Origin: Sordaria brevicollis
Taxonomy: Eukaryota; Ascomycota; Sordariomycetes; Sordariales; Sordariaceae
Direction: 5' to 3'
DNA: 64,000 bases
Assembly (NCBI GenBank): GCA_033439795.1
Contig: JAUTDP010000009.1
Location: 2,356,001 to 2,420,000 of the forward strand
Shown here: piece after piece, positions 22,336-32,354 of the stretch
Position numbering within the stretch: position 1 is the first letter of the stretch
Layout: every line of letters starts with the position of its first letter
Notes under the pieces: model-generated
What the model was told of the DNA's origin: nothing
Database searches by the model: none
The model's input: only the letters and a program-made list of their open reading frames with translations
Translations under genes and position numbers: made by a program

Positions 22336-22968
22336 GCAGGACGGTATGCTTAGGTGGTTGCATCCGTTGGAATGATACGGATGCTGTGATCGTTGAGCAG
22401 CTAACTCGCCCAACAGAGTTTGTGTTTAACAAAACGGGGGTCCAATAAGCTCAAAACCAACAGCATAAGTTCTCCTCGACTATGAGGTGTAAATTGAGCT
22501 TTCAAGCATGTTGGTTTACCTGGCAACGAGACATCCATACTCGATATCGGTACGGAGGAGCACCATAGAGAGCTCTCATCTTTTCGGGCACAAACCGGAA
22601 CTCTCGGTGAGCCATGAGTATACCGGCTAGAATGCCCTGGGTATCTTTCCAGGGTCTGTACATTAGATTATTCTTTTGTAAAATCACTTTCAGACATGCC
22701 CGCCTCGCAACGCCCCTGAACGCCATATTCTCCACGATGCTCTCCCGACCAAGTACCAATGCCCGAACAAAAACGGCGGCACAGTCTTCTTGGAAGATGC
22801 GTTCCTGTCACTCTTCGAGAACCCAAGGCCTTCGTCCACCAAAGACCGAGCGCAGCATTCCTCAAGCCAGCTCCCTGTTAGCTTTCGCAAACCCAAAGCC
22901 TCATCCTCCCACTCTGCCGCGCCCGCTCACTGATGCGCCCCACCCCCTTCTCCTTTGCTCACTGACGC
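22336..22968. other. Convergent 3' region, ATP10 and GOS1
   Basis: A 633-bp spacer between two gene ends. An 85-codon open frame on the minus strand (22502-22759) has no recognisable features and was not accepted. Confidence 0.5.
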
Positions 22969-23799
22969 TCATGAGAAGAACCAAAACATCAAAAAGCAAA
23001 ACGCAATAAACGACCCCATGATAATCCCATCCCTCCTCTTCCTCGCCGAAATCCTCGTAATCAGGGTATTGATTCCCGGCACCTGGCTCGCCGCCAGGGT
23101 AATCCTCCGGTTGATATGCGCCAGCCTCTCCCTCTGCGACGCGAACGAGTCCTGCACCGCGTACGCCTGGCTCAGCACGCTGTCGGCCACGTCGTGGCTG
23201 CGGTCCAGCCGGCCCCGCTCGTCCAGCATGTAGTCGGCCTCGGCCTGCTCCGGGTTGGCGGCGCGGTACGCCGAGATGTCGTCGCGCACGCTTCCCAGGA
23301 GGTTGGCGCGTGTGCGTGCGGATTCGAGCGTCGAACGCAGTCGCGAGAGGTCCCGCCGGTGGTCGGCGAGCTTGTCGCGCAGGAGGGAGAGGTTGTTTTG
23401 CTTGAGCGCGGAGGGGTTGGGGTCGGAGGTTAGGAGGCGGGTTAGGTGGGAGAGGACGGAGTCACGCTGTTGGTAGAGAGTTTCAGTTAGAAACTAGGAC
23501 ATTTCTGGTGTTGTTGTATGAGGAAGCAAGCCTTACCTTGTCTAGAAGCTCTTGTAGCCTGGTTTCCGTATGCCTTTCCTCTTCTGTCGGCTTCGGTGGG
23601 ATGTTGGTCTGGTTCGAGAACTGGGCGTATGTGTGAAGGAGCATTTCCGTCTGTAGTATGAGGTATCAGTCTCTTTTGCCCATGTATGGTCCCTAATTGC
23701 CAATTGCTAAGGTAGTCTATTGCGTACTTGTGTTTCGAGCGATCGTGCTTGTTGTCGTAACTGGGCCCAGCCCTGTGTTGAGGATGTTGTCGCTGCCAT
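22969..23799 (-). CDS. gos1: Golgi Qb-SNARE GOS1 (GS28)
   Basis: SNARE of vesicle traffic within the Golgi and from endosomes to Golgi. Three exons, 23728-23799, 23537-23650 and 22969-23466, give 227 residues. Introns are 77 and 70 nt, with donors GTACGC and GTAAGG, and splice in frame. The family order is complete. A short N-terminus carries ARSLETQ, followed by helical Habc-like repeats. The SNARE motif (about residues 145-205) has a zero-layer Gln near 173 in FASQRERL. A VPGINTLI-x-RI-x-ARKRRD stretch precedes a C-terminal anchor (GIIMGSFIAFCFLMFWFF). The length and the ends of the protein match the yeast and animal proteins, which supports the small 72-nt first exon. Confidence 0.92.
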
Positions 23800-25016
23800 G
23801 ATGTGATGTAGTGCTGCTCTTAAGCTACTGGAAAAAGATGGCTGATTTCGGCGCGCACAGTTCGTTTGCTGCGTATTCCTAGATTGGAGTGTCTGGAGGA
23901 TAGAGACGACGTAAATTAGATCAATCAGTCTTGTATTCCACTTGGTGTGGTGTTGAGGTTGTTCAGGAGATGTCAACCGGCGGAGGGTCCTCGGCCAAAG
24001 TGGTTGTGACGATGATGGCACATGTGGCTTTGTTAGTGGACAAAGTTCAGTTACGTAGAGGAAGTGACCACAGGTACATGTCCACTGTGCCGTAGCGGCC
24101 TGAGTCGGCTCTTCAGCTGCGCTGCCCGAGAATAACAGAGCTGAAGATAAGGCTTTGCAGCGCATTTGATAAGTAACTTAAACCAAAGATTGTCACCTCA
24201 TGCCAGGTGTCAGCGCCTCGGCAATGGCAGCTGATGTACATCGTAGGGGTCCAGGCCAAGCGTGACATCAAGGTTCACACAATCAACTTGCAATTAACTT
24301 GTGGGATTGCCATATCGTCCTCGCGTCGGAACAGTGACGGGTATCAATGATTACCGGGGAGACGGAACTGGCTGATAATCATGGCAGACGATGAAGCCGG
24401 AAATCGGGATAAAGTAGCCATGATACAGGACACCACAGATGAATTCAGAAAGGCCGGATATCCATGAGCGCACGACGGGAAACTGACGTTCACATGGGAC
24501 CCATATAGAGTGGGAAAAGCCGGTAGATCAAACGGAGTCGTATAGTCATCATATAGGCTTGCTCATATAAACGTATAATGCACGGTCAAAACGCCGACGC
24601 ATTGGGAAACGAAGGCCAACGCATAGAACACACAAAATCATAGAGGGTCGGAAATGCGACAGGCGCAACGAATAGCATCCGTAGGTATTGATCTTCCGCT
24701 CTTTGGACGGATCCCTAATCGCGTGGTTTGGTGCGATATCAGGAGCAGCAACAGGCTATCTGCAAGAGTCGAGTCCTTTCACGAGTCCCCCTGAACATTG
24801 CCCCGGGGCAAACCCAATGCCTATCATGAGATCGAGTTTCGCTCGTGGCCCGTATCCTCTGCAAAACCGAAGCCGTATTTTGTCTTCCTGATGACTGTAA
24901 AACCCTCATTACAGACGCCGTAATGGACCCGAGAACCGTGTACGTCCAAATGCAACTGGCTGAGCAACACCGACAACCGCTCCCGCTTGCACTTCCCTAG
25001 CACCCAAGCTCATAAT
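23800..25016. other. Intergenic, GOS1 promoter and eL6 3' end
   Basis: About 1.2 kb with no supported gene, RNA or repeat. Both flanking genes are on the minus strand, so the left half should contain the GOS1 promoter. Confidence 0.5.
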
Positions 25017-25961
25017 CTACCACTTCATCTCGTGGGGCTTGTCACCCTTGCGGAGGGTGAAAGAAGAGGCGAGGTAGCTGGCGAGGAACTCGACCTTCTT
25101 GATGTTGGCGATGAGGGCCTTGTCGATGGCCTTCTGGTCGGCAACACGGCTGCTGGAAACCTCCTTCTTCTGTAACATCAACATGTCAGCATTCTGCGCC
25201 CGGTCTTCCCGCTCGGACATGTGTGGTGGTCGTACCTGGGGCTTCTCGCCCTGCTTGAAGAAAGCCTCCTCACCGGCCTTCTCCTTGGACTTCTCAGCGG
25301 TGAAGTACTTGGGCTGAGCAATCTCGTTGATCTTGGCCTCGTCGATGCCAGCGAGATCAACCTTCTGGGAAGTGGCGATGACGTAGCGGGCGTTGACGCG
25401 ACGAAGGGGAACACCGTTGATCTTGAAGGGGCCGGTGACGAGGAGGACACCCTGGTCGAGAGCCTTGAGGAGGACGACGCGCTTGCCACGGAAACGGCCA
25501 GCGAGGAGGATCAGGACGGTACCGGGCTGGAGGGTGCTGCGGGGGGACCACTGGCGGATGGCCTTGCGGACCTGTAGAGAAAGCGTATGTTAGAACTTTG
25601 TCGTTTTCGCAATGTCTTGGAGTCTTTGGCAGCCCGTCCGCCCATGTCGTCGCATCCATGAGATGCACTTTGCGGTTCCCAAAGTCCAAAATCGCTGCAA
25701 ACGCTGTAGCCCTCCACTCGCGTCCAAAATGCCCCCATCTCGGCCGCCAAATCGATAACCGCCAACTCTGCCGCAATTTCCACCAAGTGCATCTCGCGAT
25801 ACTTCGCCAAATCGTCGCAGGCCGCTCGGAAAAGTTGTGCATGAACGTACCTTGCGAGGCTGGGCCTCATCCTCAGCAGGGTACCATTTCTGGGCCTTCT
25901 CGGACGGGTGAGGGACCGTCCGGGTCGCCTTGCCAAAGGTCTTCGTCTGGGGAGCTGACAT
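25017..25961 (-). CDS. 60S ribosomal protein L6 (eL6)
   Basis: Structural protein of the large ribosomal subunit. Three exons, 25851-25961, 25236-25571 and 25017-25169, give 199 residues. Intron 1 is 279 nt (GTACGT) and intron 2 is 66 nt (GTACGA). Diagnostic stretches are [24 protein letters not shown] wording (here [17 protein letters not shown]), [38 protein letters not shown] and, near the end, [25 protein letters not shown]. The start is the first Met, [16 protein letters not shown], in front of the Lys/Arg-rich N-terminus. The gene is divergent from the uL29 gene, 350 bp away, so the two probably share regulatory sequence. Confidence 0.95.
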
Positions 25962-26311
25962 TTTGGCTGGGTGGTGAGGTTAGTGCAGAATCGTCGTCAA
26001 CTTCCTTCCTGACTGCTGCTCGAGATTTTAGAAATGTTGGAGTGGCCCCGGTTGTGTGCATGTTACGAAAAGACCCAAACCCCAAGCTAACCGCTTTGGG
26101 AATTTGCGGGTCCCTTCACCTTTGGCAGGCGGCAGCGCACGGACCACTTCGGAAACGGTAGGGTTTTCCGCCCTCCCTGCGATTTTGCGCATCCACACCT
26201 CTCAGATTTTGTTGGATAGCGAGAGCCTGAAGACCGTGATCCTCTGATACTTGTCGTGGTCAAGCCCTACTCACCCAACGTCCTTCAAGCTCGACGTCAA
26301 ACACATTCAAG
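25962..26311. promoter_or_regulatory. Bidirectional ribosomal-protein promoter
   Basis: A 350-bp spacer between the start codons of eL6 (minus) and uL29 (plus). It contains a telobox-like TAGGGTTTT at 26159-26167. No TATA box is evident, which is usual for ribosomal-protein genes. Confidence 0.6.
26159..26167 (-). promoter_or_regulatory. Telobox-like element
   Basis: TAGGGTTTT (AAAACCCTA on the minus strand) sits near the middle of the shared promoter. Tbf1-type Myb factors bind AACCCTA and control ribosomal-protein genes in several ascomycetes. That it is used here is an inference. Confidence 0.4.
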
Positions 26312-27147
26312 ATGGTACGTACGGTCCGACATGTCCGACGGTTGTTTGGGCACTGTTATGCTGCCAATTTCATTGACGTCGTCTTTGGCAATTGCTGCAC
26401 GTCGCAAATGATCTCATTTGGGACGATGTCGCAGTCGTCGACTGGTGGCAGTCTTTGGAATTTTTTGGCAACGAGGTGCATTGGCTAACTTTGCAATGTT
26501 ACAGTCTTCTGGAAAGGTCAAGGCCGGCGCTCTCTGGTCCAAGAACAAGGACGAGCTCACCAAGCAGCTCGGTGAGCTGAAGACTGAGTTGGGTCAGCTT
26601 CGCATCCAGAAGATCGTCTCTTCCGGCACCAAGCTCAACAAGATGTACGTCGATTCTGCATCCGCACACGCCGATTCACCGAGAACCACCACATCGAGAA
26701 CGTGATATTGGGACTTTGGGAAACAACACTTTGGGGAAATCGGGGAGGAATGAACGGGTTGGCTGACAGGCGCATCTCTTTACAGCCACGACCTCCGCAA
26801 GTCGATCGCTCGTGTCCTCACCATCATCAACGCCAAGCAGAGGGCCCAGCTCCGTCTCTTCTACAAGAACAAGAAGTACCTCCCTCTTGACCTCCGCGCC
26901 AAGCAGACCCGCGCCATCCGTCGCCGTCTTTCCAAGGAGGACGCTTCCCGCACTCTTGAGAAGACCAAGAAGCGCGCCACCCACTTCCCCCTCCGCAAGT
27001 TCGCCGTCAAGGTACGATATACTACAATGCGCCACTGAGATGGGCAGGAGACGTAAAGTCATGTGTCCGTTTTCAGCTGGTGTCGAATAATGATCCGAAT
27101 AGGGAGGACCAGGACCATGCTAACATGTGTGTCTCCAGGCCGCTTAA
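26312..27147 (+). CDS. 60S ribosomal protein L35 (uL29)
   Basis: Large-subunit protein near the peptide exit tunnel. Four exons, 26312-26314, 26505-26644, 26786-27011 and 27139-27147, give 125 residues. The first exon contributes only the ATG, since GATG is followed directly by GTACGT, and the last only Ala-Ala-stop. Introns are 190, 141 and 127 nt and all three donors read GTACG. Exon joins restore the family sequence: [51 protein letters not shown], then [22 protein letters not shown] and [11 protein letters not shown]. The tiny last exon is supported because uL29 proteins end in AVKA. Reading into that intron would instead add an unrelated tail. Confidence 0.93.
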
Positions 27148-28306
27148 ATGTGTTTCTTCAGGGGTTAAGGGGTTGGTTGTGGGTATCTAAACAGGCGGCG
27201 CGGTTTTGAAAAAGGATTTCGCACTCGACACTGCATCAGATGGAGCATGCTTGAACGGGTTTTTGGGTGCTATCAACGAGATCAACGAAATCTTGATCCG
27301 GCTAGGTAGCTCCATAGCTGCCGAAAATGAATGCCACGGGCTGAACCACCACACCACCATCACCACCACCGCGGACGGAGCGTTCTGATGATACCCACGT
27401 TGGATGCCTGACGATTTTCCCGGCCGGATGCTGTTCTGTTCGAAGATTGCACACGAAGGGGGCTCGTGGTTTGGGTTCCTCTGTGCCACACAACGGCTCC
27501 TTTGGGATGGATCGTTGTAGCCAGATACACATAGATGCCTAGAAAAGAGCACAGTTATCTGGGATGGGAATCTTCCAGGGCTGCTTCACGAGCGTATCAG
27601 TCCTTTATAGTTTGATGATCTTCTATGAAGTCACTCAGTTTATGTGGGATCTGACAGGGAGATTCTCTAGCCTTTTCTGGGGCTTGCATGGCTTTGATGC
27701 GTTCTGGTCAGTCTTGCGGGACTGTCTCTGTGCTCCCCGAGTGATACGTAGTCGTGTAGTGCATACGGTGATTCTTCGTGGCTTTTGAAGGTCCTGGCTG
27801 TGAATAGTCCATTTCACTTCAGTTTGTTGACATGCCCCTGAATAAGTCACTTGCCGTCATGTCCAAGTACACTCTCACCATGCCTATCTCACCAAAACAG
27901 AAAGCCTACCATCAACACGCCCCTAAGAATTTGACCATACGTAAATGAAATGAGATGAAATACCATTACCCATTTCATCCCGTCTATACGGTTCTCTCTC
28001 GCAAGTAACGTATATTCACAGCGAGGGGCAACTCAAACGGATTATTTACCTCTGACCGCCCGGCAGAATGGTTATGGGATGGCGCTAGCGAGTCTTGGCT
28101 TGATGCGTGCCAAGCATGGACCAGGTCTGTGTCTCTGTGATGAGGTGGTGGAAGCTCCAACTGTCCTCTTGTTCGCAGGCGCATTGGGATTGGACCTCTG
28201 GGCTGGACCTCCACCAGTCCGTTCGTCAGTGACAGCGAACCTCCATCTCCAACAACTTGCATCCACGGCATCGCGAGGAAGCACAAACCACCAGATCACG
28301 GCCACC
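27148..28306. other. Intergenic, uL29 to STT3
   Basis: About 1.16 kb without a supported gene. It contains the uL29 3' region and the STT3 promoter, and no clear TATA box. Confidence 0.5.
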
Positions 28307-30992
28307 ATGTCGGCCGATTCCCTAGAACGTCTCGCCGGCGCGGGCAAAGGGGATAGCACTCGCACAATGCTGCGGGTGATTATCCTCTTGCTTGTTGCCG
28401 GTGCTGCTGTTTCAAGCCGCCTGTTTTCTGTTATTCGTAAGCCTCCCGCCCGGTCTCCAAGCTACCTTGACATGGAACATGCGTGGCAGAGTGAAGCTCC
28501 GGACGAGCTGGGTAGCAACACCACAAAGACACTCAATGCCGTCCGTAAAGCTGTCATTTGCCACAAATGCTCAATGGACTTTGTCAACTTGTTTTATTGA
28601 CCATATTGATGTCCATGAATGCTAATTGTTTGCTTGCGACCAGGTTTCGAATCAATCATCCACGAATGTCAGTTCTCATGAAGCTCCAAGCTTCCCTCGT
28701 CCTCAATCCATAACACCAACTATTTCCCCAATCGTCGCAACAATACCGGATATCTCACGAAACTGCATTGCTAACACCCCGTATAGTCGATCCTTGGTTC
28801 AACTTTAGAGCGACAAAATACTTGGTCGCAAATGGATTCTACAAGTTTTGGGACTGGTTCGATGACCGGACATGGCATCCCCTGGGCCGCGTCACTGGAG
28901 GTACTCTCTATCCCGGCCTCATGGTTACCAGCGGTGTCATCTATCACGCTTTGAGGGCCCTTTCGATTCCCGTCGACATCCGCAATGTCTGCGTTCTTCT
29001 TGCGCCGGCCTTTTCGGGTCTTACTGCTTACGCCGCCTACCTCCTCACCAACGAGATGACTCCGTCTTCGTCCGCCGGTCTCCTTGCCGCTATCTTCATG
29101 GGTATCGCCCCCGGCTATATCTCCCGTTCGGTTGCTGGCAGTTACGACAACGAAGCCATTGCCATTTTCTTGCTGGTCTTCACCTTCTACCTGTGGATCA
29201 AGGCTCTTAAGCTCGGATCCATGCTGTGGGGAGCTCTTTGCGCCCTCTTCTACGGCTACATGGTCGCTTCCTGGGGTGGTTATGCCTTCATCACCTGTCT
29301 CCTACCCCTCCACGCCTTTGTCCTCATCTGCATGGGCCGCTATAGCACTAGGCTGTATGTTTCGTATACCACTTGGTATGCATTGGGAACATTGGCCAGC
29401 ATGCAGATTCCCTTTGTCGGTTTCTTGCCCGTCAAGACTAGCGAGCACATGCCTGCTTTGGGTAAGTTCATTGGATTCTCATTGCCTGTGTGAGTTGCAT
29501 GATTAACAACTGGTAGGCATCTTTGGCTTCCTCCAGCTTTTGGCCTTCCTCGACTATGTTCGCTCAGCCATTCCCAGCCGTCAGTTCCAGACCTTCTTGT
29601 GGGTCTTTGCTGGAAGCATCTTTGGCGTTGGCCTTATTGGTCTTGTCGTTGCTACCAGTGCTGGTTACATTGCTCCGTGGAGTGGTCGTTTCTACTCTCT
29701 CTGGGATACGGGATATGCCAAGATTCACATCCCTATTATTGCCTCTGTCTCCGAGCATCAGCCCACAGCATGGCCCGCCTTCTTTTTCGATCTTAACATG
29801 CTCATCTGGCTTTTGCCCGCTGGCGTCTACCTCTGCTACCAGAAGCTGGCTGATGAGCACGTTTTCGTCATTGTCTATGCCTTGTTTGGCAGCTACTTCG
29901 CCGGAGTCATGGTCCGTCTCATGTTGACGCTCACTCCCGTTGTTTGCGTTGCGGCCGCCATTGCGCTCTCCACTATTCTCAACACATATCTCAAAGCCAA
30001 GTCACCTGTTCCGGAGGAGCATATGGTTGACGAGTCTACCGATGGTGCCTCCAAGAAGGCGGCAAAGTCGGGTCTCAAGGCCTCGAGCAAGCCGTTCATC
30101 GGCATCTACGCGACCTTCTCCAAGGTCACCATTGTTGGTGCTATGACTGCCTACTTGTTGCTGTTTGTTGCACACTGCACATGGGTTACCTCGAACGCCT
30201 ACTCGTCACCTTCAGTCGTCTTGGCTAGCAGAATGCCCGATGGCAGCCAGCACATTATCGATGATTACCGTGAGGCGTATCAGTGGTTGCGTCAGAACAC
30301 CAAGGAGGATGCCAAGATCATGTCTTGGTGGGATTATGGTTATCAGATCGGTGGCATGGCCGACCGTCCCACGCTTGTCGACAACAACACCTGGAACAAC
30401 ACCCATATTGCGACTGTTGGCAAGGCCATGGCCTCCCGCGAGGAAGTCAGCTATCCCATCATGCGCCAACACGAGGTGGACTATATCTTGGTTGTTTTCG
30501 GTGGTCTCTTGGGATATTCCGGCGACGATATCAACAAGTTCCTCTGGATGGTCCGTATTGCCGAGGGTATTTGGCCTGACGAGGTCAAGGAGCGCGAGTT
30601 CTTTACGCCTCGTGGTGAATACCGTGTCGATGCTGGAGCTACCGACACCATGAAGAACAGCTTGATGTGAGTACAGCTAGTCTTTCAACCCCGTCTTATC
30701 ATGCTAACTCCTTTACAGGTACAAGATGTCGTATCACAACTACAACAACCTGTTCCCTCCTGGCCAGGCTCAAGATCGTGTCCGTGGTGTCCGTCTTCCT
30801 GATGACGGCGGCCCGGTCCTCAACAGCATCGAGGAGGCCTTTACCAGTGAAAACTGGATTATCCGCATTTACAAGGTCAAGGACCTCGACAACCTGGGCC
30901 GTGACCACGCTTCCGCCTCCGCATTTGAGCGCGGCCTGAAGAAGAAGAAGGTGATAAAGAAGAAGGGACCTCGCGTTCTGCGCGTGGACTAA
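28307..30992 (+). CDS. stt3: STT3, oligosaccharyltransferase catalytic subunit
   Basis: Transfers the lipid-linked oligosaccharide to Asn-x-Ser/Thr of proteins entering the ER. Five exons, 28307-28436, 28644-28667, 28787-29461, 29517-30666 and 30719-30992, give 750 residues. Exon 2 is only 24 nt, but it restores the family sequence [21 protein letters not shown], including the catalytic first-loop Asp. Further motifs are [22 protein letters not shown], the SVSE motif ([11 protein letters not shown]), and WWDYG (about residues 547-551) followed by DNNTWNNTH. The protein has many membrane helices in its first 460 residues and a soluble luminal C-terminal domain ending in a Lys-rich tail. The start is a CACCATG context just before the first helix. 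Confidence 0.95.
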
Positions 30993-32354
30993 GAGAAGAT
31001 GATCGCATGGGCGGGGTATCTGCAGATCTATAGAGAATATTTTTTTCAAGTTATTTACTACTGTTTTAAAGCGGATGGATGAAAAGAAAAGCCGGGATGG
31101 CACTGTATAAATTAGCGTGTGCGTTGGGCTGAAGTTGAATCCTATCTCTTGACCTCATTGTGAGTCAGCCTTTTCTCATTCCTTTCTTGTGAAAGCAACG
31201 TTGATTACTTATCACAGGAACTCATCGCCAACTATCTCTGCACGCAACTCCCGACAACCCATATCCACGTATTATGAGTCGTATCAACAACGTCGCGTTT
31301 TTTATGTTACGTGTATCGACCGGCCGAGCATCGGGAATTCGTCTGAACTTGACTCTACATTCCATCATTCTCGACCAGTGTCATTTCTGTGTCTGTCCGA
31401 GTATCGGCGTCAACACGTTCTGCTTCAGAAACGTTCAACCGCGTTCCCCCTCCTCGCCTGGTCTCTCACTCACAACGTGACCTTTTTGCTCTTCAGTTGT
31501 TCAGATCCTCTCTCCTCCTCGCGCCACGGTTGTCTGAAGAAATCATCACTATTCGGCACGCGGAATCTTATCAGCTGCTCGAGACGGTTTTCTCGATCGT
31601 TTCAGACAAATTCAGTTTTGTTTCTTTCCTATTACACACGGCACGCGGTGGGGTACCTTCCCGTTTCCAACACCTCACGCACCTTCCTTGAACGTCCCCT
31701 TTCTTTCCTCTCGCCTTTTTTTGTGTGTGCTTACAAAAAAAGTCCACTCGCGTTATCTGAGTCATCGTGGTTGTAGGTCGGCCCCCCGCAATTGCATCCT
31801 TCTGGTTTTGTTTCCCTTCGCCTCTCATCTTTTTTCTCCTCACACGGCACCCCTCGTTGCGAATACTTACATCTTTGCAGTCCTTCGTCACTTTACGACA
31901 GTACAGCAATTTTTGCGTTGCCTCACCTTTCAACCTTTGAACCTTTGGCGCGAGGGGCACTGTACCCTACGAACCTATATCACTGCCCAGTCAGACCAGT
32001 GCCGCGCTTGAGACGCGACGAGGTAAGTCATCCGCACCTTGACGTTAGGGCTAGTTGCCCCTCTCGCAAAGCATATCGTCATTGACACAGGCACTCGTGT
32101 GCCGTGTGCCGTTCTCAATCTCCTTGAGCAACGTCAATTGCCCCGCGACAGCTCTGAGAGTCTTCTGTCTCATAGGGCATCTGCCGTTGAAAAGGGTCAG
32201 ATTCGCCGCCAGAAGGCCCGGGCTTTCCCCTTCACTTGTCAATCCGATCACTTTCCAATCAGAAAACTCACTTCCGTTCAAGTTCCAAGCTAACATACGC
32301 CGTTTTGTTTCTACCAGCAGCATTCGAAAAGCCAGCAGTCTTCGCGACGTCACA
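30993..32354. other. STT3 3' end and long leader of the next gene
   Basis: About 1.36 kb without a supported CDS. The region is T-rich. Its right end contains a strong candidate 5'-leader intron (32023-32317) belonging to the gene that starts at 32355. Confidence 0.5.
32023..32317 (+). other. Probable 5'-leader intron (295 nt)
   Basis: Donor GAG|GTAAGTC, branch point CAAGCTAACA at about 32287-32296, and the first AG after it at 32316-32317 in CTACCAG. The remaining leader down to the ATG at 32355 has no other ATG. This places the MPRKKRAS start directly after the spliced leader and supports it as the true start. Confidence 0.6.

Noticed and set aside
22502..22759. 85-codon open frame between ATP10 and GOS1
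   Set aside because: No recognisable feature, and located where two gene ends converge.
25572..25850. Possible intronic snoRNA in the 279-nt eL6 intron
   Set aside because: Checked both introns of eL6 and the three of uL29. No paired C (RTGATGA) and D (CTGA) boxes at suitable spacing.
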